From: Synaphobranchus kaupii
Taxonomy: Eukaryota; Chordata; Actinopteri; Anguilliformes; Synaphobranchidae
Assembly: GCA_029718625.1 (NCBI GenBank)
Contig: JAINUF010000028.1
Location: 1,112,328-1,176,327 of the forward strand
Direction of reading: 5' to 3'
Length of the DNA stretch: 64,000 bases
This document shows positions 51,528-62,805 of the stretch, piece by piece. Made by a program: the position numbers and the translations under genes. The notes under the pieces are model-generated. The model was not told where the DNA came from and did not search any database. It was given only the letters and a program-made list of their open reading frames with translations. Positions within the stretch are counted from its first letter, which is position 1. Each line of letters starts with the position of its first letter.

Positions 51528-51640
51528 GGCTTATGCCCTACTCAGCACTTGATACTGATATCGAGCCTTTTTACCAGTTACGTATACTTCACAGGAAATG
51601 GCTGAACAAAGAGGAACTACAAACTGTTCTGGCTAAGCTG
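51528..51640 (-). promoter_or_regulatory. Promoter region of gene II with ETS-like site
   Basis: AAAGAGGAACT at 51608-51618, about 80 bp upstream of the ATG, and CAGGAAAT at 51591-51598. Same as gene 0 and slightly different from the fuller PU.1 match of genes I and III. Confidence 0.4.
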
Positions 51641-51779
51641 TGTTCTGCAATAGTTTGCACAAGCTAACTATGACTCTGTTCTTGACTGTGCTCAGTACTA
51701 TGATATTTGTGTCGCTTGAAGCGCAAAGAACTTGCATTTAACATGTTTACTTCGGGTTATAGAACAACATATTCGACAG

Positions 51780-52280
51780 ACCACTGAAGCCTCAGTCAAA
51801 ACTTTAGATGAACACAACGATGCTCCATCATCTGACATACTGCTTGATAAACTGGGTACAAGCAAGCCAAATCCCATTGAAATCCATTGCTTCTGTGTAC
51901 AAACAACCCTTACAGTCCTGGACAGAAAGCGAAATAGCCATCACCACTGCTATGTCCTATGAACGCACAACTTGCTGAGCTGGGAAAACACCGTAAAACA
52001 GTGCAGATGTTTGTCTTCTTTATAAAACTCTAAATGGCCCCGCCCCCTCAGCACCTTAGTTAAGCAGAAATCTACTAACAGCTCAAGCAGGTCCGCAGTT
52101 AGGCTGCATAGTTACAGGAAGGAAAAGTGTTTTTAGCAACTCAGTTTCAACTACAGACGCCTGGACCACACTGCCACCAGACATACATACAAACTTACAC
52201 AACATATCGCTTCTTTGCCATTTCACTTAGGCCATGACTAAAGGACAACCAACAATGCACACAGTGTTTAGACCAATACC
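51780..52280 (+). mobile_element. LINE reverse-transcriptase remnant upstream of gene II
   Basis: Reads TVLDRKRNSHHHCYVL and continues with broken frames, as in the other three copies. Relative to unit 1 about 140 bp is missing near 52,330. Confidence 0.5.
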
Positions 52281-53713
52281 CTGCATACTTTAGTGTCTCC
52301 TGTTTATTTTGTAGTTGTTTTATTTGTTTTTTTAAAACGTTATTTTTACATCCCTCCTCACATCTCAAATAGAAGGGGGTATATTACTGTGTTTAGCTGC
52401 TTAGTAATTGTGAACTGAGGAATGTCATTGTGAAGTTTTCACCCAAGCAGGATGGGTTGCTTTGATATGTTATTAATTTTGGGATATTGCCATTTGCAGT
52501 GCACTTCTCACAGAAAAGTGTAACTGACTGAAATGGACATGATGGAATTATCAGGGCAAAGGGGCGGTGCTAATTGTCCTTGTCATGTAAAGGAACAGAA
52601 AAACAAATAGAAAATCATGAAAACCTGTTTTATTTTGATAGTGCTTTTTGTAGAGGTTATGCCCAGCTATTTCCTACTTAGAGAAAATAAACTCACAAAA
52701 GCCTCAAGAATAAACAGGTAAAAACAAGCAGGTATTATACATATACCAAAAATTAAACAACAATCAGAGAAAGAATGCAAAAACTAAATGATTCTAAAAT
52801 GAAACATGAATCTAAAATAAAACAATGTCTTCCAGAGTGGCAGATGTAATAAGATGCAGCCATTATGTCTGTTAAACATTTGACAAGCACTGATACTGGT
52901 TCTTTAAAATGAAAATATTACACATTTAGCAATTTGCCCTTTATCTCTTTGAAAAAATTGCCCTTTATGTCTGAAAAATGTATTAAAAATATTATAAATA
53001 AGTATCTTTAATCTCCAACTTTTAATCTCCAACTCAAATTTTTAAAAATAAATTTGATACTGAAATGTTAGTTTCCTTTGCTGCTCAGTGAATTGTGTTG
53101 GCAGCCTGGATTTACTTAATCTGTCTGCTTTACAGGTGTTTTGCACTGAAACTTTGAGTTTAAATTGAATGGGCTGAGTGTGTCCAGATCCCTTAGCACA
53201 GTGTAAAGACTTATTTGTCTGCATCAATGAGAGCTGTCCATAGGAGGGAAGCTCTCCATTGCATTGGTCCTCCAGGGCTTAGCTGCTCTAATCACTCCAC
53301 AGGCTGGGTTGACTCTTGGGTTTCAGGTTCACCTGCAACAGTGGAAGTGGAGAAATGTTCAGTCTTTATCACACAGCCATTCTTGGTCAAACCTGGAAAC
53401 AGTGACATTAAAAATCACAAACTGTAATTTATACTTGCTGGCTTTGAGTGTTCTAGTGCTGTATGTGGCTGGATTTGATTTTATTTCTACATTTTTTCTT
53501 TATTGGATGATTACTGATGTTCATTTTCATATTCTGATGTGTCTAACATAACATCCTAATATATTTATACGATTTAGCCCACACAGAACCACAATCTGTT
53601 CATTTATGCAAGTCCTCTTTCTGCCTAAATCATACATTTATATATTTATATGAACTTAAGAATTAAAAGGGCAGAGACTGTCTCTAGTGATAAGATTCTT
53701 TGAACCGTTGGTT
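52281..53713. other. 3' flank/3'UTR of gene III
   Basis: Matches the 3' flank of gene I closely. No coding exon supported. Confidence 0.55.
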
Positions 53714-56700
53714 TCAGTACCACGGTCCCCTGTCTTCATTCAAAACTGAAAGATGTTGAGTACTTGGCTGTTGTGTCCCAGTGCTAGTGTCCTCGGTTTG
53801 TGGCCTTCTCCTGTAGTACCACAGCAGTACTTTTAGCATCCCCAGGGTGGCCAGCACTACAATCACCACCCTGACCACTGTCTCAGTGCTCCACCCTGTG
53901 TGAGAGGGAACACATATGGTTAGTGTGTCTGATGTAGTCTGTTCTCAGATTCAAGCTATCACAAAAAACGAGACCAATTTAATACAAAGAGCAACACCAC
54001 TTTACATTTCAAATATGCTATAAGTGGACTGTCATTTCTGCAATCACTAGGCCACAGGAGTGACAGAAGTATTAATGCTCAGTTGAACTCTGTATTGAAC
54101 TCTGCTTCTCTCCCATTGTGGGTTGAATTCAGATGTTTGTTTTAGCCTTAAATCAGCTCATAGAGGTGGTTGGAGGTTTTTACCTGTCTTTATCTCTTGG
54201 GGTTCAGTGATGGGCGTTGTTGGCAGAGTGAGGTGCAGGGGGACCTGTGCTCTGAGCATGCTCTCTGTGAACACCACACAGGCCCAGTGCAGCTGGTCTT
54301 CACTGAGGCCCAACAGGGTGAGATTCAGTATCCTGTTTGGGTGTCCCTCTCTCAGGACTTCCTGTTTTATGAGCTCCCCCCTGCCCCCCCTCATCCACAG
54401 CCAGGCCAGAGTCACAGAGCCAATCACCTGCGATATCTCACAGTTCAGCACAACTGACTGATTCCTGTATGGACCACCAGGGGGCACTGTTGAGACTGAA
54501 AGAGAGAATTTGTACATGGATTATTTATTTATTTATAATTTTTATGCAGATATCATCATTATTACACTCGCGCGCGTAGCGCAAGCCAGAGGTATTGTTT
54601 TCGCTACTGTCTGTGCGTGTGTCTGTCTGTGTTTATGTCCCTATCATCCATGACTCAAACAATTCTACTCCGCTTGTGAAACTTTGTGGAAATGTTTGGG
54701 CATTGACCTGAATCTTGAATTTTTTCCCCCAATTGGTCAATGCCCGAGTTCACAGTGCAAGATCACAGTTTTAGCCCCATGCGTGGATGTAGCATCTCTC
54801 TGAGTGCTCTTCTAGTTAGTAATGAAGTGCCTGTAAAATGCACTACCTCTATCACTTTGGAACAGAAAGATTTCTGTTGCTTCCTGTTTGCTGATGGCTG
54901 TAGTCTATTACATGTATTACATGTTTACAAATAATAACTCACACAATGGTAGCTCCTGATAGTTTTTTATATATTTATTCCATGATAAAAATATTTATAT
55001 TAATTATCTTTGACTCAATGCCAGGAAAATAAGATGGGCATGTGTACACTGGATTAGCCTACTTGTCGTCTGTTGTTTGACACAGAATATTGTGAAAACT
55101 GTTGATTTAAGAAGCAACATGTTCAAGTACACTGGTATAATGTTATAAATGTTTTCAATGTAAAAAAAAATGTCAGGTTACAATTCACTGTAATAAAACT
55201 AGCTAAATCTAGGTCTGCAAGATAACAAACTCTATTCCACAGCAATGCTACCCAATATTTCCTAAATGTAACTTGGGCCTGTGTTTTTTCATCTTACCAT
55301 CTGAACAGAATAATATATCTACCATCCCAATTTCATCAGTTCTTTAAATTGTCTAAGCTTATACTAAACTTGTACTGCACACTTACCCTGAATAGTTACC
55401 AGAGTTATCAAGGCCACCAGACTGTTTTCATAATAACAGATGTACCTTCCACAGTCTCCAAACTTCAGTGGTGAGATTCTCAGAGGAAAATTAACTCCAT
55501 CATAGACCTTAGATGAGAATCTCTCTCTGTCTATCTTCATGGAAATCAAACCAGTCTTGTTTTTTTCAGCTGAGGTCACAAGGATAGCATCTGGGCTTAG
55601 CAGTGGAACCCAGGACCAAGAAGCTTTACTGTATGAGCTCCGTGAATGACAGATTAGCATCACCTCACTGCTGTTGAAACTTCCTCTGTACAGAGTGTGA
55701 TGTGTGTCAAATGTACCTGAAGAACAAAGTTGTGGTTAGAATGATGTTCTGCACAGTGCGATACACATATTGCTACTGCTACAGGTAGTGAGCAACACAT
55801 GGAGAAAAAACTAACAATGTGAAAGTTAATCAGCTCACAGTGAGTTTGTGGAAGAGGAAAACTCAGACCTCCTATTCCTTGAAAAATATCCCACCTCTCA
55901 CAGGCATGAAAGCTGTTTTTTATGCATGGCATGCTGGTATGTTATTGGCTTAACTAATGGGTCATACATACCTATGGTATGGTAGCCTCTACTTTGCGTT
56001 TACATTTTGTCCCTTGTTTACTCTGTTTCTCTGTTCTATTGTTATGCAGTACATTTGTCTCAGATGGAAACATGCATGCACTGTTTGTAGTGCTTTCAAC
56101 ATAAACATGTTAAAATACTTAATATGTCATTTTTTTTAAACAAACACACATGTTGTGATTTCAATAGCGAGGCTGTTTTCTTATTTTTTTGTCACCCAAC
56201 GTGGGGCGGAGTGTATCCAATTCCAACTAGGGGTGTTAACGTTTAATCGTTGATCGATTAATTGCCGTTAATAATTTGATCGATCGACCATTTCAAATTT
56301 AACGATCAAATGGAACTATTTGCGGTCTCATCTTAATTGTGTCAATGGGAGCTGTTGGTGAAATGTAATCATTAAGTTAAACACAAGGGGGCGCGCGCAC
56401 TGCAATTAGGAAACATGTTATTAACTTTACACAGAAGAAGACTCACTCGACCATGAAGCACGCTACTTATGCGTGCCTGGGACATCGGTCCCATCGGAAC
56501 GCGTATTTTCAGCAGCTGCTCTCGCTGTAAACCGACTGCGCACACGACTCACCCCTGATAACGTAAACATGCTTATATTCTTAAATAAAAATCAGCAGGC
56601 CTAGGTATTTACTGCACTTATGCAGTTTAAGTTTTAAACTGAGGCCTGAGCTGTTGTAGTTTGTGGTAGCTTTCTCATTTCAAGAGGGAACCTATTATAG

Positions 56701-59700
56701 CGCTGTTTTCAAAAACGTTATTTATCTTTATTTATCTATTTCATAATCATTTTGCAAATTTAAGTTTTTAATTAAGGCTCATCTTATTTTTGTATATGTC
56801 ATAGACGTACGTGTTAGTCACTGATTCGCCTCGGAAGAGTGAGCGCAATTTCCCGTGCCTTATTAAAATATCATACTTAAACAAAACAGCGTTCATAATT
56901 ATATTTGTGTTATGCTATGAAACAGGCGTATTTCTCAAATGTTTCAATAAAGCTTTGATTGAGGAAAAAAACATGCATTTTGTATTTTCTATGTCATAAG
57001 CTATTTTTAGCTGTTTTGTTATCGATTGATTGTTCATTAACGTTGACGACTATCGATCAAGGAAATTCCTTAGAATTTGCAACCCTAATTTAGAATATCC
57101 AGTTAGTATTTACTGCTGTGCATGCAGTCCACTGGCCCCCTCCCCTACACTGGGGATTGCCCCTCCCCTACACTGGGGATTGCCCCCTCCCCTACACTGG
57201 GGATTGCCCCTCCCCTACACTGGGGATTGCCCCTCCCCTACACTGGGGATTGTGAAAGCGATCAGATGCGGACCCCTACCCGATTGCCCCCTCCCCTACC
57301 CCTAACCGATTGCTCCCTCTCATACCCCTACCCGATTGCTCCCTCTCATCCCCTGGGCGACGCACTTGCCAGTTCTGGCACAGTCCGGATTAGATCTGAG
57401 GCTGTAGGGCTCATCCCTGCACCACAGAGTGGTAGTTTAACCGAATGAACCACCCAGCAGCCCTTCAATAGCTAGTTAACCCAATAAATATCTGTTCTGG
57501 TGAATGATGAGGAAGCCAGGTAATCAGGAAGGGCCTTTGATTGGAATTTGTTTTGTCCATTTTTGTTTTGTTTGCAGACCTTGCAGCACATTGCAGCATT
57601 CTTACTTAATATGCAAGTAAACATCTACTATACTGGAGTCTTAATGTGACTAGGGCAGTATTAACTTGGATTTATATTTAGTCTTAATATATTAAGTGCA
57701 TCACAGTCACAGTAGCCTATTGCTCGTGAAAAAAAACCATATGCATAGTCACATACCTTGGAAGACTTTAAGTGTTTTGGGAACGCTGAAAATAAGTGCT
57801 CCGTTCCATCGGACTGTACATCTATACTTTCCTGCACTGTGTCGGTCGATACTGTGGATGGTGATGTGGGCAGTTTGGTTAATGATCAGCGTTGTGTTAG
57901 CAGTGGGTTCTCTGTCCCTTTCCCAGTCCAGTGTAGCTGAATCTGGAAGGCGGGATACCTCGCAGCTCATGGTCACATCAGAACCTTCCTTGACTCTGGC
58001 CGAGCGAAGTGGTTGCACTGTAGGAGCAAAGAGCAATTGATTTAGAGAAGCTTGTAGATCTTTATGTCATATCATTGTGTAGCTACATTTCAACACCAGT
58101 CATCAACTTTAAAGCCATATACATTCCTCCAGGTGTTGGGAATTCTGTAGAGGAGAAAAGAATGCTCCACACACCAACAGATGCCTTACATTCATTTGCC
58201 TTTGCGATTATTTTTATTTGAGGACAAGATCGCAAACATTTCAGCGTTTGAGCTTTCTTTAATTATAACAGTCAATTCTAGAGAGATAACTTAAATGTTA
58301 AGTGACATAAATGTTAATTTTTCTCCATATTTTTGTTTTGTGTAGTGTACTTTTAAGATAACTGGCAGGTATTCGCAAAAAGAGGATCATAAAGTTATCC
58401 AGTTAACTGAGAGAACGATTAGGCTGTATCAGCACATTAGTGAGATTTCAATCCGGGAAAATGCACTAGAATGTGATTTAGATGTGTGATTTATTCATGG
58501 ACAGTGTTAGCTGCGCTATCAAAACAAGGGAAACATGAGCCACCACTTTGTGTTACTCTCACTTACCTTCCTGGTACAATTACTTATTCTTCAGTTTTAC
58601 ATAAAAGTGAAATCTAAGCTCAGGTTAATAATCAGTCTTTTGTGGAAGTAAAATACAAGATATATCTCAGTTTTGCATTATGATCTTTTTCTTATACACT
58701 GTATAGTATAAAGAAAGATACATTCTAATGTACGGTGACATTATTTACAAACTACATAAAAGAGCAAATTTACCTTTTACAACGAACACTTCAACCTGGC
58801 CCAAGTTTACTTTCTCTGGTTTAGTTTGGATAAAAGTAAAAACTCCTGCATTTTTAAAATCGGGCCGCAGAGAAATGTTGTACTTCCCAACTCCTAAAGA
58901 GAACACCTCCTTCATATTAAAGACATGGTTTCCATTGGACTGTATGGTTATTATCCGAGTGTTTATGTAGCTTCCATCATGTGATGTCCACTCCCAGATG
59001 AATTCTGTCCCATTGGTGTCAGCAGGGGCTTGTAGAGAGATGCTCTCTCTCTGCCCAGAAAGGATGTATTTGTACTGCACCAACACTGCAGAAAGAGAAA
59101 TATACAAAATGCAAAGATCCAGTTGAACACAAGGCATGATAATATTACATTTCCATAGGGAGGCAAATATTAGTTCTAACGTTAAACCCAGATGGTTAAA
59201 CCCAAGTCAGTCTGGAGGCTGGTGCAGATTTATAAACAGATAAAAATGTAATCCCCACAACTCTAATGAATATCTAAGCTAGTTTATACTGGGATGGAAA
59301 AGTGTTGCTTTTACCAGCTGTAGTCATGGTTTTATACCCAAGATCTGCATGATTACTTTTTATCTGTCCTCAATGTGGTTGTAGAATATTACAACATTTT
59401 GTCTTTCAAGTGAAACTTCCTGTAATGGAATGCTGCTGGCAAACATAAATATCTTGAGATTAGAACTGTTCGCAGTACTTTTAATCAGAAATGAACATTT
59501 TTAGTTTTTGTTAATGTTTTTGTATTATGAAGTTCAAACACATACACAAATGTGGGTAGTGTATGGACTAATGGTAAATCTATATTGACGATAAACTTAC
59601 TGTGCAAAACAACTTTTGCATATTTGCATATCACTGCATGTATACGGATTGCTTTAATAACAATTTTAATCAATGAATTCATAATTTAATAATAGAATTT

Positions 59701-60675
59701 AATATTTAAAAAGTCTGAGTAACTGCCTGGCATTGGCATATAAAACCATGTCATTGTTAAATGCAATATGAAAATATGAAACTATTGCCTCTTGCTAATT
59801 CATTATAATAATAGCAATCTGTCACACTCCTCTTAGAAGTAAGAATGTTTCTTTTTTAATGTAAATCGTTAGATTTTTTTTGTTTCTTTCCCATGTGTTG
59901 CATGTGACTAACATATTTTAGTCTTCTATAGTTAAATAAAGAAATAATTTGTCCATTACAGTATTGTTCTGTCATAGTACATTTGGTAAAATTTCTGTGA
60001 GATTTACAGATCCTTTCCAAAAAATTTGAATGTCATGGAAAAGTTGTTTCTTTTTCCATAATTCCATTCAAAAAGTGAAACTTTAATTGATTATACATTC
60101 ATTACACACAAAGTGAAATATTTCTAGCCTTTATTTGTTTCATTTTTCATAATTTTGGCTTACAGCTCCAGAAAACCCCCAAAACAGTATTTCAAGAAAT
60201 TAGAATAGTGTGTCGAAAATCAGCATTTACTTCAGTTATTTCAGAGAATGAACCACGTACAGACGTATCCGGGACATGGGCTACAACTGTCAGATTCCTC
60301 GAGTCAAGCCACTCCACTCATTCTCTGAAATAACTGAAGTAAATGCTGATTTTCGACACACTATTCTAATTTCTTGAAATACTGTTTTGGGGGTTTTCTG
60401 GAGCTGTAAGTCAAAATTATGAAAAATGAAACAAATAACAGCTAGAAATATTTCACTTTGTGTGTAATGAATCTATAATCTATGAAAGTTTCACTTTTTG
60501 AATGGAATTATGGAAAAAAAAACAACTTTTCCATGATATTCTAATTTTTTGGAAAGGATCTGTATATAAATATATAAATGTATGATTAAGGCAGAAAGAG
60601 GGACTCACCCTCAGATGAAAGTCTGGCACAGAATCCTGATATCCACACCAGGGTCCACCACAGTACCATCCCCAT
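53714..60675 (-). CDS. Gene III: short-tail LAG3/CD4-like receptor, duplicate of gene I
   Basis: Six exons, 487 residues: 60609-60675 (signal), 58774-59085 (D1), 57757-58017 (D2), 55387-55716 (D3), 54184-54495 (D4), 53714-53895 (membrane with lysine, short tail). Lengths and phases match gene I exactly. Against gene I, D2 is unchanged, D1 and D4 have one amino-acid change each and the last exon one silent change, but D3 has seven nucleotide differences, all changing amino acids, in six codons (for example ASWFR to ASWSW, and two Glu to Lys). The D2-D3 intron is longer because of a hAT insertion. Role as for gene I: probable adaptor-coupled activating receptor. Confidence 0.8.
56228..57087 (+). 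mobile_element. hAT/ZBED-type element remnant
   Basis: Ends resemble hAT termini (TAGGGGTGTTAACG ... TTGCAACCCTA). It includes a transposase C-terminal fragment. Compared with gene I, the extra sequence lies between two CAAC tetramers; a clean 8-bp duplication was not found, so the ends are approximate. Confidence 0.6.
56461..56604 (+). pseudogene. hAT transposase dimerisation-domain fragment
   Basis: Reads RYLCVPGTSVPSERVFSAA, then LTPDNVNMLIFLNKNQQA and a stop. This is the conserved C-terminal hATC block (VPATSVPSERVFS type). The N-terminal BED and catalytic parts are missing, so it is a relic. Confidence 0.82.
57136..57252. repeat. 23-24 bp minisatellite, five units
   Basis: Unit CCCCTCCCCTACACTGGGGA TTG. 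Gene I has a single unit at the same place (about 18587-18610). Related CCCTACCCGATTGCTCCCTC words continue to about 57350. Confidence 0.9.
60007..60562. mobile_element. Foldback DNA transposon, unit 2 copy
   Basis: Same TA-flanked element with long inverted arms as 21317-21871, in intron 1 of gene III, with a handful of substitutions. Confidence 0.85.
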
Positions 60676-60770
60676 GGCTTATGCCCTACTCAGCACTGGA
60701 TACTGATATCGAGCCTTTTTACAAGGTATACTTCGCAGGAAATGACTAAAAGAGGAAGTACCACCTATTT
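60676..60770 (-). promoter_or_regulatory. Promoter region of gene III with PU.1-like site
   Basis: AAAAGAGGAAGT at 60748-60759 and CAGGAAAT just before it, as in gene I. Confidence 0.5.
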
Positions 60771-61078
60771 TGGTGAAACTGTATTCTGTAACAGTTTGCA
60801 CAAGCTTCTTGGGAGTTTTATTAATATCTTGATGTGCAATCTGACCGCCTATGACTCTGTTCTTGACTGTGCTCAGTGCTGCGATATCTGTGTCTCTTCA
60901 AGCACAAATAATTGCCATTTAACATGTTTACTTCAGGTTATAGGATATAGGTTTTTTTTGTTCACGGACGTGATATTTTAATATTATTGGGAGTGAAGTG
61001 TTCTTTATAAAAAAGACTTTAATCCCTTCTGGTTCACAAATTGTTTTAAATCTACATGTCTGCTTGTTTTTCACAAAC

Positions 61079-61424
61079 AGCCAAATGAACTCATCTGAAC
61101 CAGAGTTCTATGTATCTGAGGAAAATCTAAAGGCAGTCACTGAGTTTCAATGCGTTGGAGTCATGACTGAGTATCAACTCTCCTTTAAAAAATGGGTAAA
61201 AAAAGGTGGTCAATAGATTAAAATTTAACCAGCCAAATTATATATCTCTTAGGAACTGTTTGACCACTGAAGCCTCAGTCAAAACTTTAGATGAACGCAG
61301 TAATCCTCCATCATCTGACGACATACTGCTTGACAAGCTACGTACAAGCAAGCAAAACCACATTGAAATCCATTGCGTCTGTGTACAAACAAGCCCTGAA
61401 TCAGGGCATCTAAGACCAAATTAA
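61079..61424 (+). other. Exon-like open segments, unit 2 copy
   Basis: Corresponds to 22378-22735, with one or two residue changes (QMNSSEPEF for QMDSSEPEF). Still open in the same frames. No family recognised. Confidence 0.3.
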
Positions 61425-61589
61425 TGGTCTGAGGACCGAAACGTCTGTGTTGCACTTTTGTGTTTTGCACTTTTTTCACTTGCACATTATTTAATTGTCC
61501 AATATAAATATACATTGCTATTGCATCTCGGCCTCTGGAATCTGTTTTTCCATGTTTTGGAGTACGAGTACCTTTGCTGTTTTTTTATG

Positions 61590-61990
61590 AACAAGCCCTT
61601 ACGGTCCTGGACAGAAAGCCAAATAGCCATCACCACTGCTATGTCCTACGAACGCAAAACTTGCTGAGCTGGGAAAACACCGTAAAACAGTGCAGATGTT
61701 CTTTATAAAACTCTGAATGGCCCCGCCCCCTCAGCACCTTAGTTAAGCAGAAATCTACTAACAGCTCAAGCAGGTCTGCAGTTAGGCTGCATAGTTACAG
61801 GAAGGAATAGTGTTTTTAGTAACTCTGCATTCTGAGTTTCAACCACAGACGCCTGGACCATACTGCCACCATACATACATACGAGCTTGCATATCGCTTC
61901 GCTCCTTTGCGAAGTCAATTACGTCATGGCTAAAGGACAACCAACGATGCACGCAGCGTTTACACCAATACCCTGCATACTTTAGTGTTT
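61590..61990 (+). mobile_element. LINE reverse-transcriptase remnant, unit 2 copy
   Basis: Reads LRSWTESQ... in one frame and SHHHCYVLRTQNLLSWENT in another. Non-functional. Confidence 0.5.
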
Positions 61991-62214
61991 CCTGTTTATT
62001 TTGCTGTTTCGTTTATTTCTTTGATCATGATTGGTCTGTTATAGCATACATATATGCCACATGCTATACTCTTGTCTGATTTTTTGTGTGTGCCCGTCTT
62101 ATTCATTTTAAATAGATTTGTATTGCGCTTTTTTTCCCCAGAGAACTATCACAATGACATAAAATAAAACTTCAGATACTTAAATAAAAAAAATGGTTTT
62201 ATGTAAGGGGGGAG

Positions 62215-62805
62215 TGTAAGGTTCAGAGAACCAAGCGCCACAACCAAGGGACCTAAAAGTGTATATCGTGAGAAATACACCACAAAGCGGACAGCTCCGC
62301 AGTAGAAGGGGATATAAAATAAAATAATGGGAATCAAAACCTCCTGGCGTAAGCCAACACAAAAACAAACCCAAAAGAGGGCAAACTCGGCAATCGCGAG
62401 TAATCAAACAACAAAAGAACCTCACGCTCTCACACAAGAAGCATATAACTGGAGGGCAGAGAAAAACAAAAGAAAGCCTGTGTAGAAAGAACACGGGCGA
62501 AAGAAACAAAATAGAAATAGAACCTGTTACCTACAGCTCTAGGTGCGAAAGAGCTGAACAAAAGGTAACAGGTAGAGGAGTATAAAAGGAGAACGAGAGA
62601 AAAGGAAACAAAAAGACTAAATAAATCTTTACCCTAACGCTAACCGAACTACCTACGTTTCTTATTTGTAACAACCAGAAATGTAGAGACTGCAATCCTA
62701 TACCTTACCGACTTCGATGTCAAATAGCAAAGACAATATCGAAGCATCGGAAAAGCGGAAGTCCTGAGCTATTTATAACCGACAGGAAATCCAAAACAGG
62801 TGAAA
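62215..62805 (+). mobile_element. LTR fragment (second family) cut by a later LTR insertion
   Basis: Matches 23574-24165 and then breaks at GGTGAAA, where the minus-strand LTR starts. The remaining 118 bp of this LTR should reappear beyond the window. Confidence 0.7.

Larger units (their letters stand above)
56191..57463 (-). repeat. tRNA-like SINE interrupted by a hAT element
   Basis: Outer parts match 18498-18768 (tRNA-like head at the right, read on the minus strand). The middle holds the hAT element 56228-57087 and an expanded 23-bp repeat. Confidence 0.55.
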
